NCBI GenBank assembly: GCA_934591815.1
Contig: CAKTPV010000001.1
Location: 186,001 to 250,000, forward strand
Length of the DNA stretch: 64,000 nucleotides
Source: an uncultured Oscillospiraceae bacterium
Lineage (GTDB): Bacteria > Bacillota > Clostridia > Oscillospirales > Oscillospiraceae
Reading direction: 5' to 3'
Position numbers and translations under genes: made by a program. Below are positions 54,904-64,000 of the stretch, one piece after another. The notes under the pieces are model-generated. The model made no database searches and was not told the origin of the DNA. It was given only the letters and a program-made list of their open reading frames with translations. Within the stretch, counting starts at the first letter, position 1, and each line of letters starts with the position of its first letter.

Positions 54904-55953
54904 TTACTTTTCGGTCGGCTGCGCGGTCTGCGACAGCTGGCTGCGCAGCTGCGTCAGCGTCTGATAGAACGTGCCGGTGTCGATAGAGGCGTACAGCTCC
55001 TCGTTATAGACCACGCTGGCTGCGCTGCGCCGCGCCTGCATCTGTGCATTGAAATACGCGGGCAGCACCGCGGACAGATCCGTCTCCTCCCGCAGGAAGA
55101 TGTAGTATCCCTCGTCCGCGGCGATCACATCCGACACCTCGTTGGCTGCCAGCGCCATGGCCGCCTCGCAGACGGGGTCGCCCTCCGTCACGGTGAAGGT
55201 GATGCTGTCCTTCTGATCCACGCCCCGCTCCTGACAGATGGCGGCGTGCTCCGCGATCTTATCCTCCGCCTCCTGCATCCGCTTGAGGTAGCCGTTGGCC
55301 TCCTCCTCGGCACCGTCACCGGCGGGTACGTAGATGGCGCGGCCCGTCAGGTAGCCGTTGTCCGCCGCATACTGAGCCAGCGCCGCCCCGTCGGGGTGCA
55401 GGGCGCTGCCCTCGGTGCTGAACTCTGTCTCCAGCCGCTGGTAGAGGAATGCCGTCTCCGGGATGCGGTCATACGCCTCCTCCGTAAGGCCCATTGCCGC
55501 CAGCTGCTGCTGGTAGGCCTCCTCGCCGCCGTAGTACTCCACATACGCCTGCCGCTGTGCCTCCAGCGCCGCCTGATCCTCCTCGGTCAGCGTCACGCCG
55601 GCCTCCTGTGCCCATGCCCGCACCACGCTGTACAGCTTCACCGTCTCCACGGCCTCGGTCTTGGCGTAGTCGCCGTAGGTCACACCCGCGGTGATCTCAG
55701 CGTTCCAGTCCACATTCGGCACATAGTTGCTCAGATACTCGCAGTCGTAGGCCAGCCAGTACAGATACTCCTCCGCCGTCACGGTCTGTCCGTCGATGCG
55801 CAGCAGCTCCGCGTCGGGATGGAGCCCGCTGGCCTCATACAGCAGGCCGTCGGTGCGGTGTCCCTTCTTCATGCCTCCGGTGAGGGAGATGGCTCCCACC
55901 AGCACCACAGAGGCCAGCGCACCGGCGATCAGGCGCACCCAATTATTCTTCAT
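54904..55953 (-). CDS. Foldase/PrsA-like SurA-type lipoprotein-like protein
   Basis: 349 residues. A single N-terminal hydrophobic signal-anchor (about 8-25) is followed by a SurA-N-like helical region (LLRIDGQTVTAEEYLYWLAY) and a parvulin-like C-terminal part (ITFTVTEGDPVCEAAMALAANEVSDVI, EGYYIFLREE). No lipobox Cys is visible. It probably helps fold exported proteins. Its ATG lies inside the end of mfd (11-bp overlap), so translation is coupled. Last gene of pth-mfd-foldase. Confidence 0.8.
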   Translation of the reverse strand: MKNNWVRLIAGALASVVLVGAISLTGGMKKGHRTDGLLYEASGLHPDAELLRIDGQTVTAEEYLYWLAYDCEYLSNYVPNVDWNAEITAGVTYGDYAKTEAVETVKLYSVVRAWAQEAGVTLTEEDQAALEAQRQAYVEYYGGEEAYQQQLAAMGLTEEAYDRIPETAFLYQRLETEFSTEGSALHPDGAALAQYAADNGYLTGRAIYVPAGDGAEEEANGYLKRMQEAEDKIAEHAAICQERGVDQKDSITFTVTEGDPVCEAAMALAANEVSDVIAADEGYYIFLREETDLSAVLPAYFNAQMQARRSAASVVYNEELYASIDTGTFYQTLTQLRSQLSQTAQPTEK

Positions 55954-58900
55954 GCTCAGTTCCTCCTTCTTGGGACTTCCGTCCCTGTATCTCATTCTGC
56001 TGCAAGCGCAGCTTTTCTACAAGGCCGCCTGCGGCGTCCAATGCATCCTCGTTTGGCTGTAAAAACAGCGTCAGCCGCGGCTCCGTTCCCGCCGACAGCT
56101 GTAATCGGTTCCGGTAGCCCGCCATGGTACACACCGCCAGCAGCGCCGCCGGGTCGATGCGCGTATCGAAGCTGAAGATCAGCTGCCGCCCCTTCTGGGT
56201 GATGTCGGTGATGCCCGTCTCCATAGCCGCCGCGCGGAGCATGGCCACGTGCAGCAGCGCCGTTACCGGCTTTGGCACGTCGCCGTACCGGTCCAGCAGC
56301 TCGTCCGTCAGGTCGGCCTCGTCCGCCGGTGTCCGCAGCGCGGCGATGCGGCGGTACAGATCCATCCGCTGCTCGGCGGCGGGCACATAGCCCTCCGGGA
56401 TGTAGGCCGGCACCGTCAGGTCGGCGGAGCATTCCGTCCGCACCTCCGCGCCCCGGCCCTGCTGCTCCAGCACCGCATCGTTCAGCAGCTTCAGGTACAT
56501 ATCGTAGCCCACGGACATCATGTAGCCCGACTGCTCGGGGCCCAGGAGGTTTCCGGCGCCCCGGATCTCCAGATCCCGCATGGCGATCTTGAAGCCGGAG
56601 CCGAACTCCACATATTCCCGTATGGCGGTGAGCCGCTTGGCGGCCACCTCCGTCAGCACCTTGCCGGTGCGGTACGTCAGATAGGCATAGGCCCGCCGGG
56701 CCGACCGGCCGATGCGTCCCCGGATCTGGTGGAGCTGGCTGAGTCCCAGCCGGTCCGCGTCCTCGATGATGAGGGTGTTCACGTTGGGGATGTCGATGCC
56801 CGTTTCAATGATGGTGGTGCATACCAGCACGTCGATGTCGCCCTCCGCCATGCGGCTCATGACGCGGCTCAGCTCGCCCTCCGCCATTTTGCCGTGGGCG
56901 GTCTCCACCGTCACGCCGTCGCCCAGCAGCTCCCGCAGCCGGGAGGCGGTGGAGTCGATGTTCTCCACCCGGTTGTGCAGGTAGTACACCTGCCCGCCCC
57001 GATCCAGCTCCCGCCGGATGGCCTCGGTGACGATGCCCCAGTCATGCTCCAGCACATAGGTCTGCACCGGCTGCCGCTCCTGCGGCGGCTGCTCGATGGT
57101 GCTCATATCCCGGATACCGCTGAGAGCCATGTTCAGCGTCCGGGGGATGGGCGTGGCGGACAGCGTCAGCGTGTCCACCTGCTCCGTCCGCTGGCGCAGC
57201 TTCTCCTTATGGGTCACGCCGAAGCGCTGCTCCTCGTCGATGATGAGCAGGCCCAGATCCTTGAATTCCACGCTCTTGGCCAGCAGCTTGTGGGTGCCGA
57301 TAAGCAGATCCACTCTGCCCGCTTTCACCCGCTCCAGCACGTCCTTCACCTGCGCCGGGGTGCGGAACCGGGACAGCACCTCCACCGTCACCGGGAACGC
57401 CCGAAACCGGGCGATGGCCGTGGCGTAGTGCTGCTGGGCCAGCACGGTGGTGGGTACCAGAATGGCGGCCTGCTTGCCGTCCAGAATGCACTTCATGGCC
57501 GCCCGCAGCGCCACCTCCGTCTTGCCGTAGCCCACGTCGCCGCACAGCAGCCGATCCATGGGCGCCGGCTTCTCCATATCCCGTTTGATGTCCCGGATGG
57601 CGGCCAGCTGGTCGTCCGTCTCCGTGTAATCGAAATCATCCTCAAACTCCTGCTGCCACGGGGAGTCCGGCGAAAAGGCGAAGCCGGTCTGCCGCTGGCG
57701 CTGGGCGTACAGCTTGATCAGCTCCTCGGCCAGCTCCTTTGCCGCCGCCTTGGCGCGGCGGGTGGTCTTGGCCCACTGGTCGCCGGACAGCTTGTTCAGC
57801 TTTGTCTTTTCCGCCGCCTCGTCGCCGCCGCCAATGTATTTGCTCACCAGATCCAGCGATGTGGCCGGCACATACAGACAGTCGCTGCCGGCGTAGTTGA
57901 TCTTGATATAGTCCTTCTCCACGCCGTCCACCGGCAGGCGCAGCATCCCGGCGAACCGCCCGATGCCGTGGTGGACGTGTACCACCAGATCGCCCACCGT
58001 CAGATCGGTGTAGGATTGTATTTTCTGTCGGTTGTCCGTCTTGGCGGCACGGGGCTTTTTCCGGCTGCCGGACAGCTTCTCGGTAAACTGTCCCTCCGTC
58101 AGCACCGCCAGCTTCAGCGCCGGCCACTCGCTGCCGGCACTGAGCGCACCCACGGTGATGCACACCTGCCCCCGCTTCGGCACGGCGCTGCCGGACAGCT
58201 CCAGCGCGGCGGGGATCTTTTTCCGGTGCAGCAGCTCCTGCATATTCTTCGCCCGCACCTCGCCGCCGCACAGCACCAGCACGCCGTACCCGGCGGTGAG
58301 ATAATGTACGATGTCGGTGGCCGCCGTCTCCAGACTGCCGCCGTAGCTGGCCAGCTGCTTGGCCGGGATATCCAGCAGCAGCTTGGGCGCCACCAGATAC
58401 CGGCTGGTGGGCAGGCTCTCCATCTGGCACACGGGGAAGCGCTCCAGCTCCGCCGCCGTTTCCGCCTCCGTCAGCGTCAGCCGCCCGAAGGCACCCGCCA
58501 TCTGACCGGCCTCCATGGACGCCGTTACATCCTGCTTCACCTGCCACACAGAGGCCTTCAGCGCCTCCTGCACCCGGCCCGCCTCGCTGACACAGACAAG
58601 GCAGTCCTCCGGCAGATAGTCGAAGGCCGTGGCCGCGTCGGGGTACACCGCCGCCAGATACCGGTCGCCGCCGGGAGGCGTCACCCCCTGCCGCAGGGAC
58701 TGGGCGTCCTCCTCCAGCCGCTGCCGCAGGGCGGCGGCATTCTCCTTCTTCGCCAGACGCTTTGCCGCCGCGTCCATGCGCTTGGCGGCGCTTTCCGCCG
58801 CATTTTCGTCGTAAAACGGCAGCACCTCGCCGGCTGGCAGCACCGTAAAGCGCTGCCGGTTCTCCACACGGCGCTGGGTGGCCACGTCGAAATCGCCCAT

Positions 58901-59506
58901 GCTGTCCAGCTCGTCGTCGAAGAACTCGCAGCGTACCGGACGCTCCGGGCCGGGGGAGAAGATATCCAGGATGCCGCCGCGGAGGGCAAACTGTCCCGCG
59001 CCCTCTACCTGCTGGGCGCGGACGTAGCCCGCCGCCGTGAGCTGTGCCGTCAGCACCGTCACATCGTACCGCTGCCCCACCTCCAGTGTGAAGGCGGTCT
59101 TTTGCAGCACCGCCGCCGGCAGGCACAGCTGTGCCATAGCCGCCGCCGTTGTCACGATCACCCGGGGCTTCTCCTGCGCCAGACGGTACAGCGCCCACAG
59201 CCGCCGGTACTCCCACTGGCGGCTGTACGCCGCCGCAGGCCGCAGCTGCCACTCTCTGGCGGGCAGCACCACCGGCTCCTCACCGGTGAGGGCGCGCAGA
59301 TCGGCGGCCTGCCGGGCGCACTCCTGCTCGTCGGCGCACAGCATCAAAAGGGGTCTGCCGGTCTGCTCCGCCGCAGCCGCCGCCACCGCGGCGCGCTGCA
59401 CGGGGGAGAGCCCCGTGACCATACTGTGCTTTTCCCGGCCCGCCATACCCGCCGTCAGCTCCTGTAGCTGCGGCAGCGTCAAAAGCTGCCGGATCAGTCC
59501 CTCCAT
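55943..59506 (-). CDS. mfd: Transcription-repair coupling factor
   Basis: 1187 residues. UvrB-homology N-terminus, RNA-polymerase-interaction domain (VGDLVVHVHHGIGRF, about 496), and the SF2 translocase with Walker A CGDVGYGKTEVALR (about 655), DEEQ (IDEEQRFGV, about 752), LSATPIPRTLNMAL and QIRGRIGRSARRAYAY. C-terminal TRCF domain follows. It removes RNA polymerase stalled at lesions and recruits UvrA. Lies between pth and the foldase gene on the same strand. Confidence 0.98.
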   Translation of the reverse strand: MEGLIRQLLTLPQLQELTAGMAGREKHSMVTGLSPVQRAAVAAAAAEQTGRPLLMLCADEQECARQAADLRALTGEEPVVLPAREWQLRPAAAYSRQWEYRRLWALYRLAQEKPRVIVTTAAAMAQLCLPAAVLQKTAFTLEVGQRYDVTVLTAQLTAAGYVRAQQVEGAGQFALRGGILDIFSPGPERPVRCEFFDDELDSMGDFDVATQRRVENRQRFTVLPAGEVLPFYDENAAESAAKRMDAAAKRLAKKENAAALRQRLEEDAQSLRQGVTPPGGDRYLAAVYPDAATAFDYLPEDCLVCVSEAGRVQEALKASVWQVKQDVTASMEAGQMAGAFGRLTLTEAETAAELERFPVCQMESLPTSRYLVAPKLLLDIPAKQLASYGGSLETAATDIVHYLTAGYGVLVLCGGEVRAKNMQELLHRKKIPAALELSGSAVPKRGQVCITVGALSAGSEWPALKLAVLTEGQFTEKLSGSRKKPRAAKTDNRQKIQSYTDLTVGDLVVHVHHGIGRFAGMLRLPVDGVEKDYIKINYAGSDCLYVPATSLDLVSKYIGGGDEAAEKTKLNKLSGDQWAKTTRRAKAAAKELAEELIKLYAQRQRQTGFAFSPDSPWQQEFEDDFDYTETDDQLAAIRDIKRDMEKPAPMDRLLCGDVGYGKTEVALRAAMKCILDGKQAAILVPTTVLAQQHYATAIARFRAFPVTVEVLSRFRTPAQVKDVLERVKAGRVDLLIGTHKLLAKSVEFKDLGLLIIDEEQRFGVTHKEKLRQRTEQVDTLTLSATPIPRTLNMALSGIRDMSTIEQPPQERQPVQTYVLEHDWGIVTEAIRRELDRGGQVYYLHNRVENIDSTASRLRELLGDGVTVETAHGKMAEGELSRVMSRMAEGDIDVLVCTTIIETGIDIPNVNTLIIEDADRLGLSQLHQIRGRIGRSARRAYAYLTYRTGKVLTEVAAKRLTAIREYVEFGSGFKIAMRDLEIRGAGNLLGPEQSGYMMSVGYDMYLKLLNDAVLEQQGRGAEVRTECSADLTVPAYIPEGYVPAAEQRMDLYRRIAALRTPADEADLTDELLDRYGDVPKPVTALLHVAMLRAAAMETGITDITQKGRQLIFSFDTRIDPAALLAVCTMAGYRNRLQLSAGTEPRLTLFLQPNEDALDAAGGLVEKLRLQQNEIQGRKSQEGGTEHEE

Positions 59507-59607
59507 GCGCTCTCCCCTCCCCTCCGAAATCAGCGCCTGCGCCGTTTTTTGACTTGGTGTCAGCGTATATTCTATGCGCGCTTTCTGAAATTTACCTGAA
59601 AAAAACG

Positions 59608-60204
59608 TCAGCTGTTGAAGCGGTTCATAGCAGTGTCCGGCCCCTGCTCAATGAGGCACAGCGCCGCCTCCGCCGCCCGGTCCAGCGTGGCGCGCAGCAG
59701 CTTGGCCTCCTCGCCCTGGGGCTTGCCCACCACCCAGTTCACCATCTCGTGGTCGGGATGCTCCGGCATCCCCACACCCACCTTGATGCGGGGGAATCCG
59801 TCCGTTCCAAGGTGCTGGATGATATTCTTCAGCCCATTGTGGCCGCCCGCCGACCCGCTCTTGCGGATCCGCAGCCGACCCGCCGCGAGGGATACATCGT
59901 CGGAGATGACCACCACATGATCCGCCGGCACCTTGTAGAACCGGGCGGCCTCGCCCACGGACTCGCCGGACAGGTTCATGTAGGTCTGGGGCTTCATCAC
60001 CAGTATTTTGTTGCCGTTTTTCTCCAGAATACCTGTCCACGCCTTGAACCGCAGCTTATTGAGCTTGAAGTTCTCCTTTTCCATCAGGCTGTCCAGCGCC
60101 AGCCACCCCATGTTGTGACGGGTGGATTCGTACTTGCTGCCGGGATTGCCCAGCCCTACAAGGATCCAGTTGACGCCGCCGGCCTGATTCCGATTAAAAA
60201 ACAA
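59608..60204 (-). CDS. pth: Peptidyl-tRNA hydrolase
   Basis: 198 residues. VGLGNPGSKYESTRHNMGWLAL holds catalytic His (quoted in parts: STRHNMGW), Asn and Asp (VISDDVSLAAG), and GGHNGLKNI. It frees tRNAs from stalled peptides. The start is TTG (60204): AAGGAGG sits 8 nt upstream and no ATG exists between it and the core. This adds about ten residues (MFFNRNQAGG) before the conserved WILVGLGNPG. It lies 87 bp after prs. Confidence 0.95.
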   Translation of the reverse strand: MFFNRNQAGGVNWILVGLGNPGSKYESTRHNMGWLALDSLMEKENFKLNKLRFKAWTGILEKNGNKILVMKPQTYMNLSGESVGEAARFYKVPADHVVVISDDVSLAAGRLRIRKSGSAGGHNGLKNIIQHLGTDGFPRIKVGVGMPEHPDHEMVNWVVGKPQGEEAKLLRATLDRAAEAALCLIEQGPDTAMNRFNS

Positions 60205-60290
60205 GGCTCTCGCCTCCTTTTGAAAAAGTAAGGGGGACTGCAAACGCAGTCCCCCACAGTATAGCATAGCTTCCGCCGTTTGAAAAGCGC

Positions 60291-61250
60291 TTAGTTGAAC
60301 AGCTTGGCGATGGAGATCTCCTGATAGATGCGCTCGATGGCCTCGGCGAACATGGGCGCCACGGACAGGTACTTGATCTTGTCGCAGTCCGCGCCCATCG
60401 TCTCGGGGATGGTGTTCAGCAGGGCGACCTCCTTGATGACGCTGCTGCTCAGACGCTCCAGCGCCGGGCCGGACAGCACGCCGTGGCTGGCGCAGGCGTA
60501 CACGCTGTTGGCGCCGCCTACCTCCACGATGGCCTTGGCCGCGTTGCAGATGGAGCCGGCGGTGTCGATCATATCGTCGAACAGGATGCAGTCCTTACCG
60601 GCCACGTCGCCGATGACGTTCATAACCTCGCACTGGTTGGCCTTCTGACGGCGCTTGTCCACGATGGCAAGGCTCATGTGCAGCTTCTGGGCGAAGGTAC
60701 GGGCGCGGGCCACGCTGCCCACGTCGGGGGACACCACCGCCATGTTCTCGCACTTCTCGCCGAACTTCTTGGCGTAGTAGTCCACGAACACGGGGTTGCC
60801 CAGCAGGTTGTCCACAGGGATGTCGAAGAAGCCCTGGATCTGGCTGGCGTGGAGATCCATGGTCAGCACCCGGTCGGCGCCGGAGGCGGTGATCATGTTG
60901 GCCACCAGCTTGGCGGAGATGGGATCGCGGCTCTTGGCCTTACGATCCTGACGGGCATAGCCGAAGTAGGGGATCACCGCGGTAACACGACCCGCGGAGG
61001 CGCGCTTGCAGGCGTCGATCATGATGAGCAGCTCCATCAGGCTGTCATTGACCGGCTTGCAGGTGGAGTTGATGAGAAACACATCGCTGCCGCGGACGCT
61101 CTCATACAGAGAGACCGAGGCCTCGCCGTCCGCAAAGGATTTGACCTCTGCCTCGCCCAGCTTGATGCCGATGAGCTTGCAGATCTCCTGTGCCAATGCG
61201 GGGTTGGCGTTGCCGGTGAAGATCTTGATGTCCTTGCCGTGAGAAATCAT
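60291..61250 (-). CDS. prs: Ribose-phosphate pyrophosphokinase
   Basis: 319 residues. KIFTGNANPALAQEIC start, class I YFGYARQDRK (about 102), LHASQIQGFF, and the PRPP-binding CILFDDMIDTAGS (about 222). It makes PRPP from ribose 5-phosphate and ATP for nucleotides, His and Trp. Its leader holds a promoter, a Cys-rich uORF and a terminator-like hairpin. First gene of prs-pth-mfd-foldase. Confidence 0.97.
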   Translation of the reverse strand: MISHGKDIKIFTGNANPALAQEICKLIGIKLGEAEVKSFADGEASVSLYESVRGSDVFLINSTCKPVNDSLMELLIMIDACKRASAGRVTAVIPYFGYARQDRKAKSRDPISAKLVANMITASGADRVLTMDLHASQIQGFFDIPVDNLLGNPVFVDYYAKKFGEKCENMAVVSPDVGSVARARTFAQKLHMSLAIVDKRRQKANQCEVMNVIGDVAGKDCILFDDMIDTAGSICNAAKAIVEVGGANSVYACASHGVLSGPALERLSSSVIKEVALLNTIPETMGADCDKIKYLSVAPMFAEAIERIYQEISIAKLFN

Positions 61251-61322
61251 GGTGTTAAACCTCTCGCTTTCTGTCCGTTATGGAATATTTTTTCGACCGC
61301 TGCCGGTCATGGCATACCTGTT

Positions 61323-61396
61323 AAAAAACAAACAAAAAGCGCCGCCACATCGCCCCTACCGCCGGTCAGAGCGGTCTTTTGCGATACAGACGGCGC
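61323..61396 (-). terminator. Attenuator-like hairpin in the prs leader
   Basis: Reverse-strand GCGCCG...ATCGC (61396-61381) pairs with GCGAT...CGGCGC (61353-61339), with an inner GACCGC/GCGGT stem, then T5GT3GT6. It lies between the uORF and prs; the 5' arm is within the last uORF codons and the 3' arm follows its stop. Confidence 0.75.
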
Positions 61397-61460
61397 ACGC
61401 TTCGGCAGAGGAAGCGCACACACAGCAGCTATTGGCTTTTACACAGTCCAACCGATCCAT
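61356..61460 (-). CDS. 34-codon, six-cysteine leader ORF upstream of prs
   Basis: ATG (61460-61458) follows a strong GGGGAGGAAGGG site; the stop TAG is at 61358-61356. The peptide begins MDRLDCVKANSCCVCASS and ends KDRSDRR; Cys at 6, 12, 13, 15, 22 and 25. It may be a regulatory leader peptide (ribosome position controlling the hairpin) or a small metal-binding protein. I do not recognise a family. Confidence 0.7.
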   Translation of the reverse strand: MDRLDCVKANSCCVCASSAEACAVCIAKDRSDRR

Positions 61461-61497
61461 TGGCCCTTCCTCCCCTCAACTTGGTTTGCCTGTCCCT

Positions 61498-61506
61498 ATT
61501 ATAACA
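61498..61506 (-). promoter_or_regulatory. Extended -10 promoter of prs transcript
   Basis: Reverse strand TGTTATAAT: extended -10 TG plus TATAAT. No good -35 is visible. It starts the uORF leader of about 240 nt. Confidence 0.7.
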
Positions 61507-61657
61507 GGCTTTACGGGAAAATCCAGTATTTTTCCCACTTTTTTTGGCAATAATTTTTCGGAGCGGAAAACGCTCATGCAAATCGCCATTTTTTCATGGA
61601 AACAGCGGTCATTTTTTGTATTTCTAAGAAAATGCAGGTGTTTTTGCCATTTTTGAG

Positions 61658-61686
61658 TTGCATTTCCCGTTCTATTGCATTACAAT
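61658..61686 (+). promoter_or_regulatory. trmL promoter
   Basis: TTGCAT (61658-61663), 17-bp spacer, TACAAT (61681-61686). Confidence 0.7.
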
Positions 61687-61715
61687 AGGCAGGTATTTGA
61701 GGAGGGCTGCCCTGT

Positions 61716-62207
61716 ATGCTTCACATTGTGCTGGTCGAACCGGAGATACCCCAGAACTGCGGCAACATTGCCCGCACCTGTGCCGCCACGGGATGCTCTC
61801 TGCACCTTATCCGTCCGCTGGGCTTCGACATCTCCGATCGTGCCGTAAAGCGGGCGGGTCTTGACTACTGGCATCTGGTGACCGTCCGGGACTACGACGG
61901 ACTGGACGATTTCTTCCGGCAGAACCCGGAGGCCGCCGATGATCTGTGGCTGGCCACCACCAAGGCGCCGCAGGACTATACGCAGGCCCGGTTCTCGCCG
62001 GACTGCTGGCTGTTCTTCGGCAAGGAGACGGCGGGGCTGCCGGAGGCGTTCCGCATGGCCCACTACGGCCGGTGCATCCGGCTGCCCATGCGCACGGAGG
62101 CGCGCAGTCTGAATCTCAGCAACTCCGTGGCCATCCTGACCTACGAGGCTCTGCGGCAGAACGGGTTCCCCGGACTGTCCGGACAGGGCGAGATGGCGGG
62201 GCACTGA
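61716..62207 (+). CDS. trmL: tRNA (cytidine/uridine-2'-O-)-methyltransferase TrmL
   Basis: 163 residues, SPOUT fold. [14 protein letters not shown] (about 9), [10 protein letters not shown] (about 105) and [18 protein letters not shown] (about 127) give the trefoil-knot SAM site. It 2'-O-methylates the wobble base of certain tRNA-Leu. RBS GAGGAGG. pgk follows after 46 bp. Confidence 0.94.
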   Translation: MLHIVLVEPEIPQNCGNIARTCAATGCSLHLIRPLGFDISDRAVKRAGLDYWHLVTVRDYDGLDDFFRQNPEAADDLWLATTKAPQDYTQARFSPDCWLFFGKETAGLPEAFRMAHYGRCIRLPMRTEARSLNLSNSVAILTYEALRQNGFPGLSGQGEMAGH

Positions 62208-62253
62208 TCTGTTTTTTCCATACACATACTATTTCAAAAGGAGATGTATCCGT

Positions 62254-63447
62254 ATGAACTACAATAAAAAGACCATTCTGGACGTAGACGTAGCCGGGAA
62301 GAAGATCCTGCTGCGCTGCGATTTCAATGTGCCGCAGGATAAGGAGACGGGCGCTATCACCAGCGACAAGCGCATCGTGGCGGCGCTGCCCACCATCCGC
62401 TACCTGCTGGAGAAGAAGGCGGCGGTCATCGCCTGCTCCCATCTGGGCAAGCCCAAGGGCGAATGGAAGGCCAAGTTGAGTCTGGCCCCCGTGGCAGAGC
62501 GTCTCAGCGAGCTGCTGGGGCAGGAGGTCATCTTCGCCAAGGACATCGTGGGTGAGGACGCCAAGGCCAAGGCCGCGGCGCTGCAGGGCGGCCAGATCCT
62601 GCTGCTGGAGAACCTGCGCTTTGACCCCCGCGAGGAGAAGAACGACCCATCCTTCGCCAAGGAGCTGGCGTCTATGGCGGAGCTGTATGTGTCCGACGCT
62701 TTCGGCACCGTTCACCGCGCCCACGCCTCCACCGCCGGTGTGGCGGCCTATCTGCCCGCCGTGTCCGGCCTGCTGGTGGCCAAGGAGCTGGAGGTCATGG
62801 GCGGCGCGCTCAATAACCCCAAGCGCCCCTTTGTGGCGGTGCTGGGCGGCGCCAAGGTCAGCGACAAGATCGGCGTCATCAATAACCTGCTGGACAAGGC
62901 CGACACCATCATCATCGGCGGCGGCATGGCCTACACCTTCGCCAAGGCGCAGGGCGGCTCCATCGGCAAGAGCCTGTGCGAGGAGGATAAGCTGGACTAC
63001 GCCCGGGAGATGATCGCCAAGGCGGAAAAGAACGGCGTAAGGCTGCTGCTGCCCACTGACACCATGGCGGCAGACGATTTCTCCAACGATGCCAAGCGTC
63101 AGGTGGTCAGCACCATGGCCATCCCCGACGGCTGGGAGGGCATGGACATCGGCCCCGACACCATTCGGACGTTCTGCGACGCCGTAAAGGGCGCCGGCAC
63201 CGTGGTGTGGAACGGGCCCATGGGCGTGTTCGAGTTTGAGAACTTTGCCGCCGGCACCCGCGCCATGGCCCAGGCGCTGGCTGACAGCGGCGCCATCACC
63301 ATCGTGGGCGGCGGCGACAGTGCCGCGGCGGTGGAGCAGATGGGCTTCGCCGACAAGATCACCCACATCAGCACCGGCGGCGGTGCGTCTCTGGAGTTCC
63401 TGGAGGGTCTGGAGCTGCCCGGTGTGGCCTGCCTGCTGGACAAGTAA
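62254..63447 (+). CDS. pgk: Phosphoglycerate kinase
   Basis: 397 residues. [11 protein letters not shown] (substrate Arg), [10 protein letters not shown], the hinge [12 protein letters not shown], and C-terminal [14 protein letters not shown] nucleotide motif. It makes ATP and 3-phosphoglycerate in glycolysis. AAAGGAG before the ATG. tpiA follows after about 100 bp, as in glycolytic operons; gap is not immediately upstream. Confidence 0.98.
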   Translation: MNYNKKTILDVDVAGKKILLRCDFNVPQDKETGAITSDKRIVAALPTIRYLLEKKAAVIACSHLGKPKGEWKAKLSLAPVAERLSELLGQEVIFAKDIVGEDAKAKAAALQGGQILLLENLRFDPREEKNDPSFAKELASMAELYVSDAFGTVHRAHASTAGVAAYLPAVSGLLVAKELEVMGGALNNPKRPFVAVLGGAKVSDKIGVINNLLDKADTIIIGGGMAYTFAKAQGGSIGKSLCEEDKLDYAREMIAKAEKNGVRLLLPTDTMAADDFSNDAKRQVVSTMAIPDGWEGMDIGPDTIRTFCDAVKGAGTVVWNGPMGVFEFENFAAGTRAMAQALADSGAITIVGGGDSAAAVEQMGFADKITHISTGGGASLEFLEGLELPGVACLLDK

Positions 63448-63551
63448 GCAGCCTTGACAAGGGGAGGTCGTCCCCTTTACATGGATCGTATCAAAGCAAA
63501 ATTTGTATCGATAATAGAATAGTTTAAAGAAGACAGAGGAGTAAACAAGTT

Positions 63552-64000
63552 ATGAATCGCAGATACCGTAAGACCATTATCGCCGGCAACTGGAAGATGA
63601 ACAAGACCGCCAGCGAGACGAAAAAATTCGCTGAGGAGCTGAAGGCCCTGCTGCCCAAGGCCAAGTGGTGCGACGTAGTGGTGTGCGTCCCCGCCGTGAA
63701 CATCTCCACCGCCATCAAGGCCTTCAAGGACGCCCGCGTGTCCGTTGGCGCGCAAAACGTGTTCTTTGAGAAGTCCGGCGCCTACACCGGCGAGGTCTCC
63801 GCCGATATGCTGAAGGATCTGGGCGTGAAGTACGTCATCATCGGCCACTCCGAGCGCCGCCAGTATTTCGGCGAGACGGATCTCATCGTCAACAAGAAGG
63901 TGCTGGCCGCGCTGGAGGCCGGTCTGCACCCCATTATCTGCGTGGGCGAGACGCTGGAGCAGCGGGAGCTGGGCATCACCATGGAGCTGATCGCCCTGCA
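63552..64000 (+). CDS. tpiA: Triosephosphate isomerase, 3' end outside window
   Basis: 149 codons visible. [11 protein letters not shown] (Asn/Lys at about 12-14), [16 protein letters not shown], and catalytic His in [12 protein letters not shown] (about 98). The catalytic Glu and the phosphate loop lie beyond the window. It interconverts dihydroxyacetone phosphate and glyceraldehyde 3-phosphate. ATG chosen at 63552 after AGAGGAG. Confidence 0.95.
   Translation, partial: MNRRYRKTIIAGNWKMNKTASETKKFAEELKALLPKAKWCDVVVCVPAVNISTAIKAFKDARVSVGAQNVFFEKSGAYTGEVSADMLKDLGVKYVIIGHSERRQYFGETDLIVNKKVLAALEAGLHPIICVGETLEQRELGITMELIAL

Noticed and set aside
56249..59467. A 1072-codon open frame antisense to mfd
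   Set aside because: It mirrors mfd in a GC-rich region where antisense frames stay open by codon bias. It has Leu/Gly/His/Arg-rich low-complexity composition, no RBS and no family.
61251..61322. PRPP or ppGpp (ykkC-type) riboswitch upstream of prs
   Set aside because: The conserved ykkC core sequences are not found; the uORF plus hairpin explains the leader better.

Overview
The window looks like chromosome of a GC-rich, endospore-forming, anaerobic member of the Clostridia, most like the Oscillospirales (inference from gene content and base composition; species not determinable). Evidence is the RNase Y, CtsR/McsA/ClpC, T-box and prs-pth-mfd layout, a spore small acid-soluble protein (SASP) gene, clostripain-like protease, type-4 uracil-DNA glycosylase and two-domain ProRS. 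Host genes are strongly GC-biased, so long antisense shadow frames abound.

Layout. 1-28.9 kb is ordinary chromosome: a lipoprotein, rny, a cell-wall amidase, an rRNA methyltransferase, a membrane protein, the CtsR-controlled ctsR-mcsA-clpC heat-shock operon (without mcsB), methionine gamma-lyase divergent from ridA with a LysR regulator, glpK, lipase-like, DNA-repair and small-domain genes, proS, a T-box-controlled trpS-trpB2 operon, a radical SAM gene divergent from an SSB-like gene, a MATE pump with a tiny Cys protein, and a C11 protease lipoprotein.

29.07-44.60 kb is a 15.5 kb integrated, AT-richer mobile element. It sits inside a SASP gene, with a 13-bp direct repeat (TCAAGAAGATGAT) at both edges. 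Its large serine recombinase lies at the right edge. Excision across the repeat would restore a 65-codon SASP in frame, and would give the recombinase a different C-terminus. Cargo: cas5-cas8-cas7-cas3 (type I-C-like, no adaptation genes and no array seen), a sigma-70-like factor with an XRE regulator, a DUF262/DUF1524 (GmrSD-like) protein paired with an AlbA/ATPase protein, a CHC2 zinc-finger primase-like protein, a MobV relaxase, and a pMV158-type oriT nick sequence. It reads as an integrative mobilizable element and possibly as a skin-like sporulation-gene intervening element.

44.6-64 kb is chromosome again: small unknown genes, a radical SAM gene, a DUF4358-DHHW-MBOAT-DHHW surface O-acylation cluster, prfB (no programmed frameshift), an XRE gene with an 18-bp perfect inverted repeat, thiolase with a possible Rex site, and prs-pth-mfd-foldase. 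Upstream of prs is an unlisted 34-codon, six-cysteine leader ORF running into an attenuator-like hairpin. The window ends with trmL, pgk and a 3'-truncated tpiA.
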